A DNA stretch of 64,000 bases from DATHTC01 sp035456465 (GCA_035456465.1 DATIDD010000018.1:1-64000); one strand, 5' to 3'; shown: positions 1-9,541, numbered from the stretch's first letter. Program-made: numbers and translations. Notes: generated by a model not told the origin, from the sequence alone.

Positions 1-3000
1 ACAACCGCGCGCTCTCGGCGACGGAGATCCAGGCCGACATGAACAAGGCGGTCGGCGTCGCGGACACGACCCCGCCGAACGCTCCGACGAATTTCGCCAA
101 GACGGGTTCGACCGGGACGACGATCGCGACGTCCTGGACGGCGTCGACCGACAACGTCGGCGTCACGGGCTACAACCTCTACCGCGGCACGACGCAGGTG
201 GCGACGGTGTCGACCACGACGTACACGTTCACCGGGCTGGCCTGCGGCACCTCGTACGGGCTCGGCGTCGAGGCCGTCGACGGCTCCGGGAACGTCTCCA
301 CGCGGACGCCGCTCACCGCCTCCACGGACGCCTGCGACACGACCGCGCCGTCGGCGCCCGGCTCGCTCGGGGCCTCCCCGTCGGGGACGTCGGTCGCGCT
401 GACGTGGACGGCGGCGACCGACAACGTGGGCGTCGTCCGGTACAACGTCCACCGTGGCACCGCCGCCGGCTTCACGCCGAGCGCGGCCAACCGGATCGCC
501 CAGCCGACGACGACGGGCTACACGGATTCGGGCCTGGCGGCGGGCACCTACTACTACAAGGTGACCGCGGAGGACGCGGCCGGCAACGTCGGGCCCGCGT
601 CGAACGAGGCGACCGCGACCATCACCAGCTCGGACACGACGCCGCCCTCCGCTCCGGGGACGCTGGGAGCCTCCCCGTCGGGGACGTCGGTCGCGCTGAC
701 GTGGACGGCGGCGACCGACAACGTGGGCGTCGTCCGCTACAACGTCCACCGTGGCACCGCCGCCGGCTTCACGCCGAGCGCGGCCAACCGGATCGCCCAG
801 CCGACGACGACGGGCTACACGGATTCGGGCCTGGCGGCGGGCACCTACTACTACAAGGTGACCGCGGAGGACGCCGCCGGCAACGTCGGCCCGGCCTCGA
901 ACGAGGCGAGCGCGACGGTCGGCTCCTCCGACACGACGCCGCCGACCGTCTCGGTCACGGCTCCCGCCGCCGGGTCGACGGTGTCGGGCACCGTGTCGGT
1001 GACCGCGAGCGCATCCGACAACACGAGCGTCGCCGGCGTCCAGTTCAAGCTCGACGGCGCGAACCTCGGCGCCGAGGACACGTCGGCCCCGTACAGCGTC
1101 TCGTGGAACACGACCACGGCGACGAACGGCTCGCACACGCTGACCGCCGTCGCGCGCGACCCGTCGGGCAACCAGGCCACCGCGGCCTCCGTCGGGGTCA
1201 CGGTCTCGAACGTGGCGCCGCCCGCGACGGGCCTCGTGGCGGCATGGGCGTTCGACGAGCCGAGCGGCACGTCCGCCGCCGACGCGACCGGCACCGGCCA
1301 CACGGGGACGCTCAACGGTCCGGTCTGGACGACCGGCGGGAAGTTCGGCGGCGCGCTCTCGTTCGACGGCGTCAACGACTGGGTCACGGTCGCCGACGCG
1401 AACGACCTCGACCTCACGAACGGGATGACGCTGGAGGCGTGGGTGAAGCCGACGGCGACGGGCGACTGGCGCACCGTCGTGTTCAAGGAGGGCGCCGCGT
1501 ACTACACGTACGGCCTCTACGGCAACACCGGCACCAACGTCCCGAGCGCGAACGCCGTCGCGGGCGGGAGCGACCGGGACGCGCGCGCGGCGACGGCCGC
1601 GCCGGTCGGCGCCTGGACGCACCTCGCGGCGACCTACGACGGCACCACGCTGCGGATCTTCGTCAACGGCGTCCAGTCGGGGCAGGCTGCGGCCGGCGGG
1701 TCGATCACGACCTCCACCGGCGTGCTCCGCATCGGGGGCAACAGTGTCTGGCCCGAGTGGTTCGCCGGGCTGATCGACGAGGTGCGGATCTACAACCGCG
1801 CGCTGTCCGCGACGGAGATCCAGGCCGACATGGCGAGCAGCGTCGGCACGCCCGACACGTCGCCGCCGACGGCGCCGACCGGGCTCGCCGCGACCGGAGG
1901 GCTCGGACAGGTCTCGCTGACGTGGGCGGCCGCGACGGACGACACCGGCGTCTCGCGCTACAACGTCCACCGCGGCACGAGCTCCGGGTTCGTGCCCGGC
2001 GCCGGAAACCTCGTGGGGCAGTCGACGACGACGAGCTACCTCGACCAGGGGCTCGCGGCCGGCACCTACTACTACAAGGTGACCGCGCAGGACGCGGCCG
2101 GCAACGTCGGCCCTGCGTCGAACGAGGCGACCGCGGCCGCGACGGCGGACACCACGGCGCCCACGGTCGCGATCACCGCGCCGACGGCCGGGGCGACGGT
2201 CTCGAACACCGTCGCCGTCTCGGCGAACGCCTCCGACAACGTCGGCGTCGCGGGCGTGCAGTTCAAGCTCGACGGCGCGAACCTGGGCGCCGAGGACACG
2301 TCGGCGCCGTACGCCGTGTCGTGGGACACGACGGCGGCCACGAACGCCGCGCACACGCTGACGGCGGTCGCACGCGACCCGTCGGGGAACCAGACCACGT
2401 CGGCCTCCGTCTCCGTGACGGTCTCGAACACGGCGACGCCGCCCCCCACCGGTCTCGTCGCCGCGTACGGCTTCGACGAGGGAGCGGGCACGAGCGCCGG
2501 CGACGCCGGCTCGAACGGCAACAACGGCACGCTCGCGGGCCCGACCTGGACGATCGGTCGCTTCGGCACGGCGCTCCAGTTCGACGGGGTGAACGACTGG
2601 GCGACGGTGCCCGACAGCGCGTCGCTCGACATCACGCGCATGACGCTCGAGGCGTGGGTGTATCCCACGACCTCGAACAGCACGTGGCGCACGGTCGTGT
2701 TCAAGGAGCAAACGGGAGACCTCGTCTACGGCATGTACGCGCAGACGAGCTCGAACCAGCCGAGCGGGCACGCGTACGTCTCCGGCTCGGATCGCGTCGT
2801 GAAGGGGACGTCGCCGCTCCCCGTCAACCAGTGGTCCCACCTCGCGGCCACGTACGACGGCAGCGCCGTGCGCCTGTACGTGAACGCGACGCTCGTCGGC
2901 ACGACCACGATCTCGGGCTCGATCTCGACGTCGACCGGCGCGCTGCGCATCGGCGGCAACGGCGTCTGGCCCGAGTGGTTCACCGGTCGCCTCGACGAGA

Positions 3001-5153
3001 TCCGCGTCTACAACCGGGCGCTGAGCGCCTCCGAGATCCAGTCCGACATGTCCCGGCCCGCCGCGGCCGACGCCCTGGCGCCGACTGTCACCGCGACGAC
3101 GCCCGCGTCGGGGGCGATCGACATCCCCGTCAGCGCGACCGTGACGGCGACGTTCAGCGAGGCGATGGACGCGACGTCGCTGACGTCGGCCAGCTTCGAG
3201 CTCAAGGACGGCAGCGGCACGGCCGTGCCGGCGACGGTGACGTACGACCCGATCACGGCGAAGGCGACGCTCGCGCCGAGCGGCGCGCTCGTCTACGGCA
3301 CGACCTACACCGCCGTCGTCCACGGCGGGACGTCGGGATCGCGTGCGAAGGACATGTCGGGCAACGCGCTCGCCGCCGACAAGACGTGGACCTTCTCGAC
3401 CGAGGCGGCGCCGCCGCCGATCCTCGTCCTCGGCTCGACGGCGAACCCCTTCTCGACCTACACCGCCGAGCTGCTCCGTGCCGAGGGGATGAACGACTTC
3501 GCGATGCTGGACGTCTCGCTCGTGAACCCGGTGCTGCTGTCGTTCTACGACGTGGTCGTGCTGGGCGACGTGACGCTCACGCCGACGCAGGTCACGACGC
3601 TCACGAACTGGGTCACGGGCGGCGGCAACCTGATCGCGTTGAGTCCCGACAAGCAGCTGGCCGGGCTGCTCGGCCTCGCCGATGCCGGCACGACGCTCGC
3701 GGACAAGTACCTCAAGGTCGACAACGCAGCGACGGGCGGTGCCGGGATCACGAGCGCGACGATGCAGTACCACGGCAGCGCCGACCGCTACACGCTGTCG
3801 GGCGCGACCGCCGTCGCGACCCTGTACTCGACGGCCTCGACCGCGACGACCAACCCGGCCGTGTCGATCCGCTCCGTCGGCTCGAGCGGCGGGCAGGCCG
3901 CGGCCTTCACGTTCGACCTCGCGCGCTCGGTCGCGTTCACGCGTCAGGGGAACCCGGCGTGGGCGGGGCAGGAGCGCGACGGCGTCGTGCCGATCCGGCC
4001 CGACGACCTCTTCTTCGGCGCCAAGAGCGGCGACGTCCAGCCCGACTACGTCGACGTCTCGAAGCTCGCGATCCCGCAGGCGGACGAGCAGCAGCGGCTC
4101 CTCGTCAACCTCGTCACCACGACCGCCGCCGACCGGAAGCCGCTGCCGCGCTTCTGGTACCTGCCGCGCATGGCCGAGGCGGTCGTGGTGATGACGGGCG
4201 ACGACCATGCCGTCGGCGGGACCGCCGGGCGCTTCGACCAGTACAAGTCGCTCTCGCCCGCCGGGTGCAACGTCGCCAACTGGGAGTGCATCCGCAGCAC
4301 GTCCTACGTGTATCCGAACAGTCCGCTGACGAACGCCCAGGCGCAGGCGTACCAGACCGACGGCTTCGAGGTCGCCCTGCACCCGCAGACCGGCCAACCG
4401 TGCGCGAACTGGACGCCGGCGTCGCTGCGGACGGACTACACCACCCAGCTGAACGCGTTCAAGGCGAAGTACACGAGCGCGGGCACGCCGGTCACCAGCC
4501 GCACCCACTGCGTCGCCTGGAGCGACTGGCTGACGATGGCGATCGTCGAGGGCGAGAACGGCGTGAGGCTCGACACCAACTACTACCACTACCCGGGCTC
4601 GTGGATCGGCGGCGTCCCCGGGTTCATGACCGGCGCCGGCTTCCCGATGCGGTTCGTCGACACCGCCGGCGCCTCCGTGAACGTCTACATGGCGCACACG
4701 TTCATGACCGACGAGAGCGGCCAGTCGTACCCCGCGACCGTCAACGCGCTGCTCGACGGAGCGCTGGGGCCGAACGGCTACTACGGCGCCTTCACCGCGA
4801 ACATGCACACCGACAACGTCTCCTCGCCGGGCTCCGACGCGATCGTCTCGTCGGCCCAGGCCCGCGGCGTCCCGATCATCAGCGCGAAGCAGTTCCTGAC
4901 GTGGTGGGAGGCGCGGGAGGCGTCGACGATGCGCTCGTTCGTGTGGGACGGCAGCGCGCTGACGCTCAACGTCGCGGCGCCGGCCGCGGCCAACGGCCTG
5001 CGGATGCTGATCCCGAGGACGGCGGCCGGCAAGACCCTCGCGGCCGTGACGCGCGACGGCTCGGCGGTCGCGTTCACCCTCGACACGATCAAGGGCATCG
5101 AGTACGCGATCGTCCCGGCGTCGACCGGCTCCTACCGAGCCTCGTACTCCTGA
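1..5153 (+). CDS. Giant multidomain surface protein (FN3/LamG/Ig-like) with C-terminal deacetylase-like region, 5' partial
   Basis: The frame is already open at base 3, whose first codons are the tail of a LamG domain, so the start lies outside the window. Rough domain order by base: fibronectin III 66-330, 345-625 and 640-925; Ig-like 930-1215; LamG 1218-1840; FN3 1850-2140; Ig-like 2150-2435; LamG 2440-3055; SbsA-type Ig 3070-3405; a glutamine-amidotransferase-like alpha/beta region about 3415-4000; then a region from about 4135 resembling a NodB-type polysaccharide deacetylase, with MTGDDHA and EVALHPQ standing for metal motifs 1 and 2. LamG and FN3 domains usually bind carbohydrate or act as spacers, so a secreted or wall-attached protein acting on glycans is likely. 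The next genes are exopolysaccharide genes, which fits. The deacetylase assignment is by motif only and is less certain than the FN3/LamG calls. Confidence 0.85.
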   Translation, partial: NRALSATEIQADMNKAVGVADTTPPNAPTNFAKTGSTGTTIATSWTASTDNVGVTGYNLYRGTTQVATVSTTTYTFTGLACGTSYGLGVEAVDGSGNVSTRTPLTASTDACDTTAPSAPGSLGASPSGTSVALTWTAATDNVGVVRYNVHRGTAAGFTPSAANRIAQPTTTGYTDSGLAAGTYYYKVTAEDAAGNVGPASNEATATITSSDTTPPSAPGTLGASPSGTSVALTWTAATDNVGVVRYNVHRGTAAGFTPSAANRIAQPTTTGYTDSGLAAGTYYYKVTAEDAAGNVGPASNEASATVGSSDTTPPTVSVTAPAAGSTVSGTVSVTASASDNTSVAGVQFKLDGANLGAEDTSAPYSVSWNTTTATNGSHTLTAVARDPSGNQATAASVGVTVSNVAPPATGLVAAWAFDEPSGTSAADATGTGHTGTLNGPVWTTGGKFGGALSFDGVNDWVTVADANDLDLTNGMTLEAWVKPTATGDWRTVVFKEGAAYYTYGLYGNTGTNVPSANAVAGGSDRDARAATAAPVGAWTHLAATYDGTTLRIFVNGVQSGQAAAGGSITTSTGVLRIGGNSVWPEWFAGLIDEVRIYNRALSATEIQADMASSVGTPDTSPPTAPTGLAATGGLGQVSLTWAAATDDTGVSRYNVHRGTSSGFVPGAGNLVGQSTTTSYLDQGLAAGTYYYKVTAQDAAGNVGPASNEATAAATADTTAPTVAITAPTAGATVSNTVAVSANASDNVGVAGVQFKLDGANLGAEDTSAPYAVSWDTTAATNAAHTLTAVARDPSGNQTTSASVSVTVSNTATPPPTGLVAAYGFDEGAGTSAGDAGSNGNNGTLAGPTWTIGRFGTALQFDGVNDWATVPDSASLDITRMTLEAWVYPTTSNSTWRTVVFKEQTGDLVYGMYAQTSSNQPSGHAYVSGSDRVVKGTSPLPVNQWSHLAATYDGSAVRLYVNATLVGTTTISGSISTSTGALRIGGNGVWPEWFTGRLDEIRVYNRALSASEIQSDMSRPAAADALAPTVTATTPASGAIDIPVSATVTATFSEAMDATSLTSASFELKDGSGTAVPATVTYDPITAKATLAPSGALVYGTTYTAVVHGGTSGSRAKDMSGNALAADKTWTFSTEAAPPPILVLGSTANPFSTYTAELLRAEGMNDFAMLDVSLVNPVLLSFYDVVVLGDVTLTPTQVTTLTNWVTGGGNLIALSPDKQLAGLLGLADAGTTLADKYLKVDNAATGGAGITSATMQYHGSADRYTLSGATAVATLYSTASTATTNPAVSIRSVGSSGGQAAAFTFDLARSVAFTRQGNPAWAGQERDGVVPIRPDDLFFGAKSGDVQPDYVDVSKLAIPQADEQQRLLVNLVTTTAADRKPLPRFWYLPRMAEAVVVMTGDDHAVGGTAGRFDQYKSLSPAGCNVANWECIRSTSYVYPNSPLTNAQAQAYQTDGFEVALHPQTGQPCANWTPASLRTDYTTQLNAFKAKYTSAGTPVTSRTHCVAWSDWLTMAIVEGENGVRLDTNYYHYPGSWIGGVPGFMTGAGFPMRFVDTAGASVNVYMAHTFMTDESGQSYPATVNALLDGALGPNGYYGAFTANMHTDNVSSPGSDAIVSSAQARGVPIISAKQFLTWWEAREASTMRSFVWDGSALTLNVAAPAAANGLRMLIPRTAAGKTLAAVTRDGSAVAFTLDTIKGIEYAIVPASTGSYRASYS
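372..874 (+). repeat. Near-identical tandem FN3-domain repeat (297-bp period)
   Basis: Bases 372-577 and 669-874 are almost identical at the nucleotide level, offset by 297 bases (99 codons). In the stretch compared the copies differ at 440/737 (synonymous) and again at 578/875. The other FN3 domain, near 1850-2140, is much more diverged. This indicates a recent in-frame duplication of one FN3 domain. Confidence 0.9.
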
Positions 5154-5156
5154 GAC

Positions 5157-5172
5157 CTAGCCCGTTGGCTAG
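5157..5172. promoter_or_regulatory. Palindrome CTAGCC-CGTT-GGCTAG, candidate operator
   Basis: Six-base arms with a four-base spacer lie four bases after the stop of the giant surface gene. They are 58 bases upstream of a TAGGGT box that could serve the sugar transferase. The same arms and spacer length recur at 37045-37060 at a similar distance from another -10 box. It could alternatively be a weak hairpin at the end of the upstream gene. Confidence 0.5.
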
Positions 5173-5230
5173 TCCCCTCGCCGCTCGATCGGTTCCGCGT
5201 TCTGGCCTACCTCGCGAGGCGGCGCGCTCG

Positions 5231-5236
5231 TAGGGT
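5231..5236 (+). promoter_or_regulatory. Candidate -10 box TAGGGT for the sugar transferase operon
   Basis: TAGGGT fits the TANNNT pattern seen before many genes here. It would give a leader of about 68 bases before the GTG at 5311. No clear -35 is visible. Confidence 0.35.
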
Positions 5237-5310
5237 CAGGTGAGGGCCGGACGGCGGCCGTCCGAACGACGAGCGATGGAGGAAGCGGTGGACGCGGGAC
5301 GAGCGGGAGC

Positions 5311-6846
5311 GTGTGCGCGGTGGTGACGCCGCCGGGGATCGCGCTGCATGCGGCCGCCACCGCGGAGGCCGAGCGCCGGCTCGATCGCCTCGTCCGCGGG
5401 CGCAGCGCGCCACGAGGCTCGCGCCGCGGCCGGCTCGTCCGGCGCGCGCTCGTCGTCGCCGACGTCACCGGCCTCGCGGTCGCGTTCCTCGCGGCCGAGG
5501 TCGCCTACGGCGCCACGGTCCCCGGCGACCGGCTCACACGCCCCCAGGAGTTCCTGCTCTTCCTCGCGACGATCCCCGCGTGGCTCGCGCTGGCGAAGCT
5601 CTACAAGCTCTACGACCGGGACGACGAGCGCACCGACCACTCGACGGTCGACGACCTCGTCGGCGTCTTCCACCTCGCCACCGTCGCCTCGTGGACCGTC
5701 TTCGCGGCCGCCTGGGCGTCGGGCGCCGCAGACCCCGGGATGTCGAAGCTCGTCACCTTCTGGGCGCTCGCGATCGTGCTGGTCACGGGGCTCCGCGTCG
5801 TCGCCCGCACGCTCTGCCGGCGCAGCGACGCCTACGTCCAGAACACGGTCGTGATCGGAGCGGGGTCGGTCGGGCAGCTCGTCGCGCGCAAGCTCCTCCA
5901 GCACCGCGAGTACGGGATCCGGCTGCTCGGACTCGTCGACGAGCGTCCGCGGGAGCTCCGCGCCGATCTCGGCTCGGTCTCCGTCCTCGGCGCCCCGTCC
6001 GAGCTCCCCGAGCTCGTCGAGCGGCTCGACATCGAGCGGGTCGTCGTCGCGTTCTCCGAGGACGGTCACGAGCGGATGCTCGAGCTCGTCGCCGACCTGA
6101 AGGCGCTCGGCGTCCAGGTGGACATCGTCCCGCGCCTGTACGAGGCGATCGGGCCGCACACGTCGGTGCACGGCGTCGAGGGCGTCCCACTGATCGCGCT
6201 GCCCGCGCCGAAGCTCTTCCCCTTCTCTCGCGCGCTGAAGCGGACGGTCGATCTCGTCGGCGCCTCGATCGGGCTCGTGCTGTTCGCGCCGCTCTTCGCC
6301 GTCTTCGCCTGGCGGATCCGGCGCGACTCGCCCGGCCCCGTCTTCTTCCGGCAGACCCGCCTCGGTGAGGGGATGAAGGAGTTCGAGGTCCTGAAGTTCC
6401 GGACGATGCGCGTCGACACCGACGACGCCGAGCACCGGGAGTTCATCCGCGCGACGATGAGCGCCGAGGCCCTGCCGACCGACAACGGCCTCTACAAGCT
6501 CGAGCGCACCGACGCGATCACGCCGGTCGGCCGCTTCCTGCGCCGCACGAGTCTCGACGAGCTGCCGCAGCTCATCAACGTGCTCCGCGGCGAGATGTCG
6601 CTCGTCGGCCCGCGCCCGGCGCTGGCGTACGAGATCGAGCACTTCCAGCCACACCACTTCGAGCGCTTCGCCGTCCCGCAGGGGATCACCGGTCTCTGGC
6701 AAGTGACGGCGCGCGCGCATTCAACGTTCGGGGAGGCGATCGAGATGGACGTCGCGTATGCCAGGAACTGGTCGTTGGGGCTCGACCTGATGCTGCTGTT
6801 GAAGACCCCGTTCCAGGTGCTGCGCCAGAAGCGGGGGACGGCATGA
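5311..6846 (+). CDS. Exopolysaccharide polyprenyl glycosylphosphotransferase (WbaP/WcaJ-like)
   Basis: This 511-residue membrane enzyme should transfer a hexose-1-phosphate from a nucleotide sugar to undecaprenyl phosphate, the first step of exopolysaccharide or O-unit assembly. Four hydrophobic segments lie between about residues 44 and 172. A Rossmann-like region with VVIGAGSVGQLVARKL follows, then a further membrane segment near residue 315. The C-terminal sugar-transferase domain carries KFRTMR, SLDELPQLINVLRGEMSLVG and PRPALAYE, all conserved in this family. The start is GTG at 5311; earlier candidates (ATG 5276, GTG 5288) are out of frame and stop quickly, while GTG 5320 or 5323 remain possible. 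The stop overlaps the next gene by four bases (ATGA), so the two are translationally coupled. The substrate sugar cannot be read from the sequence. Confidence 0.92.
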   Translation: MCAVVTPPGIALHAAATAEAERRLDRLVRGRSAPRGSRRGRLVRRALVVADVTGLAVAFLAAEVAYGATVPGDRLTRPQEFLLFLATIPAWLALAKLYKLYDRDDERTDHSTVDDLVGVFHLATVASWTVFAAAWASGAADPGMSKLVTFWALAIVLVTGLRVVARTLCRRSDAYVQNTVVIGAGSVGQLVARKLLQHREYGIRLLGLVDERPRELRADLGSVSVLGAPSELPELVERLDIERVVVAFSEDGHERMLELVADLKALGVQVDIVPRLYEAIGPHTSVHGVEGVPLIALPAPKLFPFSRALKRTVDLVGASIGLVLFAPLFAVFAWRIRRDSPGPVFFRQTRLGEGMKEFEVLKFRTMRVDTDDAEHREFIRATMSAEALPTDNGLYKLERTDAITPVGRFLRRTSLDELPQLINVLRGEMSLVGPRPALAYEIEHFQPHHFERFAVPQGITGLWQVTARAHSTFGEAIEMDVAYARNWSLGLDLMLLLKTPFQVLRQKRGTA

Positions 6847-7877
6847 GCGCCGAGCCGGTACGCGTCGCCGTCGTCGGGCTGGGGTACTGGGGCCCGAACC
6901 TCCTGCGCAACCTCAACGAGCTCGCCGAGGCCGAGCCCGTGTGGGTCTGCGACCTGCGCGAGGACGCGCTCGCGTCGATGACGAAGCGCTACCCGGCGGT
7001 GCGCGGCACCACGTCGTACGCCGACGTGCTCGCCGACCCGGACGTGGACGCGGTCGTGATCGCGACGCCCGTGACCTCGCATTTCGGGCTCGCGACCGCA
7101 GCCCTGCAGGCGGGCAAGCACGTGTTCGTCGAGAAGCCGCTCGCGGCCTCGGCCGCCGAGGCGTCCCAGATGATCGCGCTCGCTCGCGACTCGGGCCTCG
7201 TGGTGATGCCGGGGCACACGTTCCTCTACAGCCCTCCGGTGCGCATGATCGGCGAGCTCATCCAGTCCGGCGAGCTGGGGGAGATCTACTTCATCTCGAC
7301 CAGCCGGGTGAACCTCGGTCTGCACCAGCCCGACGTGAGCGTCGTCTGGGACCTGGGGCCGCACGACTTCTCGATCCTCCACGCGTGGCTGGGCGAGACC
7401 CCGACCCACGTGAGCGCGATCAGCCGCGGCTGCGTGATCCCGAGCATCCCCGACGTCGCCTTCGTGGACCTCGAGTACGGATCGAGCACGGTCGCCCACG
7501 TCGAGCTGTCATGGCTGGCGCCGAGCAAGCTGCGCCGGACGACCGTCGTCGGCTCGCAGAAGATGGTGGTCTACGACGACGTGAGCAGCGAGCCGGTGCG
7601 CGTCTTCGACTCGGGCGTCACGCTTCCCGACCCGTCGAACTTCGGCGAGTACCGCCTCACGTACCGGACCGGCGACATCGTGTCGCCGCGGCTCGATGCG
7701 GTCGAGCCGCTCCTGCTCGAGCTCCGCGACTTCTGCTCGGCGATCCGCGAGGGCACGGTGCCGCGGTCGTCGGCCGAGCTCGGGCTCGAAGTGGTGAGGA
7801 TGATCGAGGCCGTCGACCTCTCCCTCGCGAGCGACGGCGCGCGGGTCGAGGTGGGCGCGGGCGAGCCGGTGTCGTAA
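6843..7877 (+). CDS. Gfo/Idh/MocA family oxidoreductase
   Basis: A 344-residue NAD(P)-dependent sugar dehydrogenase. The N-terminal dinucleotide fold has VAVVGLGYWGPNLLRNL (GxGxxG), and the family signature EKPLA follows at VFVEKPLAAS with the catalytic lysine. The C-terminal half has the usual alpha/beta substrate domain (WDLGPHDFSILHAWLG). It overlaps the sugar transferase by ATGA, so it probably makes or modifies the nucleotide sugar for the same polysaccharide, in the manner of WlbA-type UDP-sugar 3-dehydrogenases. The exact substrate is inferred only from context. Confidence 0.92.
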   Translation: MSAEPVRVAVVGLGYWGPNLLRNLNELAEAEPVWVCDLREDALASMTKRYPAVRGTTSYADVLADPDVDAVVIATPVTSHFGLATAALQAGKHVFVEKPLAASAAEASQMIALARDSGLVVMPGHTFLYSPPVRMIGELIQSGELGEIYFISTSRVNLGLHQPDVSVVWDLGPHDFSILHAWLGETPTHVSAISRGCVIPSIPDVAFVDLEYGSSTVAHVELSWLAPSKLRRTTVVGSQKMVVYDDVSSEPVRVFDSGVTLPDPSNFGEYRLTYRTGDIVSPRLDAVEPLLLELRDFCSAIREGTVPRSSAELGLEVVRMIEAVDLSLASDGARVEVGAGEPVS

Positions 7878-7959
7878 CCGCAGATTCTCGTTCCATCCGT
7901 ACGCTGGAGCCGCTCCACCTGATGGTCGGCCGGGGCTCCGGCTACCCTCGGGGTTCGAG

Positions 7960-8139
7960 ATGCGCCCGATCGGGGGATACCGACGCGCGGTGGAACCGCC
8001 GACGAAGAGTCAGATGCTTCGCCTTCGGATCGCACGCCGTCTCGGGTTGCTCGGCCCGCTCGTGTCGCTCTACCGGTGGGCGGAGTCCGCGGACGCCGCG
8101 CATCGGGAGCATCCGGTGCGCGAGCCCGAGGCCGGCTAG
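7960..8139 (+). CDS. Possible small basic protein (59 aa)
   Basis: A short open frame in the 464-base gap between two recognised genes. A TACCCT -10-like box lies at 7943-7948. The product has a basic/hydrophobic start (SQMLRLRIARRLGLLGPLV) and an acidic tail ending in REPEAG. GTG at 7990 (48 aa) is an alternative start. No family is recognised. The case rests on amino-acid plausibility and the box; it could be spurious. Confidence 0.35.
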   Translation: MRPIGGYRRAVEPPTKSQMLRLRIARRLGLLGPLVSLYRWAESADAAHREHPVREPEAG

Positions 8140-8345
8140 CGCGCGACGTCGCGCGGCCTCGCGGGGGCGACCCGCGCGGGTGCCTGCACGAAAGCTCGAC
8201 CTTCGATGGGCTGTTCGCGTGCAGTTCGTCGAGTAGTGTCGGATCTCGGCCGGGTTGGCCGCGACTCGGCTGCGGAGGTCGACTCGCCTCCGAGGGCGGC
8301 GAGCTCCTCCGGTGACCAATCGGAGTCGACTCGCCGCCCCTTCAC
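8136..8345 (-). CDS. Possible small ORF coupled to the LhgO gene (69 aa)
   Basis: GTG at 8345 overlaps the stop of the hydroxyglutarate oxidase gene as GTGA, exactly as the two preceding gene pairs in this operon overlap. The first 20 residues (SDWSPEELAALGGE) look protein-like, but the rest is Arg/Ala/Pro-rich and could be a by-product of GC content. The frame converges on the possible small plus-strand ORF. Function unknown. Confidence 0.3.
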   Translation of the reverse strand: MKGRRVDSDWSPEELAALGGESTSAAESRPTRPRSDTTRRTAREQPIEGRAFVQAPARVAPARPRDVAR

Positions 8346-9541
8346 TGCTCCCCGGCAGCCGCCCGGTCGACGACGTGTCGCGCGATCGCGAGCGCCGACG
8401 TCGCGGCCGGCGACGGCGCGTTGCGGACGTGCAGCACGCGGCGCGTCTGCGCGAACAGGAAGTCGTCGACGAGCGAGCCGTCGCGGGCGAGGGCCTGTGC
8501 GCGGATGCCCGACGGGGCGGGGGCGAGGTCCGCGGCCGTCAGCTCGGGCAGGAACCGCCGCGCCTGGGCGGCGTAGGCGTGGCGCGAGAGATCGCGATAC
8601 AGCTCCTGCATCCCCATGCGCCAGTGCTGTCGCGCCAGCCGCAGGAAGCCCGGGTAGGAGAGCGTCGCCCAGGCCTCCCGCGGCACGACGTCACGGCGCC
8701 GGTAGCCCTCGAGCGCGAGCGCGACGAGGGCGTTCGGCCCGGCCCAGACCTCACCGTCGGGTCGACGATTCACGTGCACCCCGAGGAACGGGAAGCGCGG
8801 ATCGGGGACGGGGTAGATGAGGTTGCGGCACAGCTTCCGCGCCGCTCCCCGCAGCGCGAAGTAGTCGCCGCGGAACGGCAGGACGCGCGTCTCGCGGCCG
8901 TGCCCGCCGGCGAGGCGGTCGGCGTGGACGCCGGCGCACACGATCGCGAGGTCGGCCGCGATCTCGCCGGCGTCGGTCGCGAGCCTGACGCCGCGGTTCT
9001 CGTGCAGGGCGAGAACGCGCGTGCCGGTCCGGAGCGTGCCGCCGGCGTTCTCCAGCCGTCGCGCGAGCGCGGCGGCAACGAGCCGGTAGTCCACGAGCCC
9101 GGTTCCGGGCAGGTGCAGCGCCGAAGCGCCGACGCAATGCGGCTCGAGCTCGCGCAGCCGCTCGGGGCCGATGCGCTCCGCCTCCACGCCGTTCGCGGCC
9201 GCTCGCCGCTCCAGCTCGTCGAGGGCAGGCAATTCCCGCTCGTGGGCGGCGACGACGACCTTGCCGCAGACGTCGTAGGGCACCTCCTCCTCGTCGCAGA
9301 ACGCGAGCAGCAGGCGCCGGCCCTCGGTGCAGAGGCGGGCCTTCAGCGATCCCGGCGTGTAGTAGACGCCCGTATGGACGACGCCGCTGTTCCGGCCGGT
9401 CTGGTGCAACGCCGGCGCCTCCTCCTTCTCGAGCACGAGCACGCGCCGCGCCGGCTGCCGGCGGAGCAGCTCGACCGCCGTCGCCAGGCCGATGATCCCT
9501 GCGCCGACGACGGCGACGTCGACCTGCGCGTCGTCGCTCAC
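8342..9541 (-). CDS. lhgO: L-2-hydroxyglutarate oxidase family FAD enzyme
   Basis: A 399-residue flavoenzyme expected to oxidise L-2-hydroxyglutarate to 2-oxoglutarate, passing electrons to the quinone pool or oxygen. The N-terminal FAD-binding fold is VAVVGAGIIGLATAVELL. Further family signatures are GRNSGVVHTGVYYTPGSLKA and PRFPFLGVHVNRRPDGEVW. The GTG at 9541 was chosen because the longer upstream frame is Arg/Ala-rich and unlike the family, and because this GTG overlaps the preceding stop as GTGA. Length matches LhgO (about 400). It is third in an operon with recR, which may simply be co-transcription. Confidence 0.9.
   Translation of the reverse strand: MSDDAQVDVAVVGAGIIGLATAVELLRRQPARRVLVLEKEEAPALHQTGRNSGVVHTGVYYTPGSLKARLCTEGRRLLLAFCDEEEVPYDVCGKVVVAAHERELPALDELERRAAANGVEAERIGPERLRELEPHCVGASALHLPGTGLVDYRLVAAALARRLENAGGTLRTGTRVLALHENRGVRLATDAGEIAADLAIVCAGVHADRLAGGHGRETRVLPFRGDYFALRGAARKLCRNLIYPVPDPRFPFLGVHVNRRPDGEVWAGPNALVALALEGYRRRDVVPREAWATLSYPGFLRLARQHWRMGMQELYRDLSRHAYAAQARRFLPELTAADLAPAPSGIRAQALARDGSLVDDFLFAQTRRVLHVRNAPSPAATSALAIARHVVDRAAAGEQ

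Noticed and set aside
404..5233. Very long open frame in the second forward frame over the surface-protein gene
   Set aside because: The product is almost only Arg, Gly, Asp, Ala and His without domains, while the overlapping frame has clear FN3 and LamG domains. It is an effect of GC bias.
7878..8341. A rho-independent terminator between the sugar dehydrogenase and the recR operon
   Set aside because: Several GC-rich inverted repeats exist, but none is convincing over background at this GC content.
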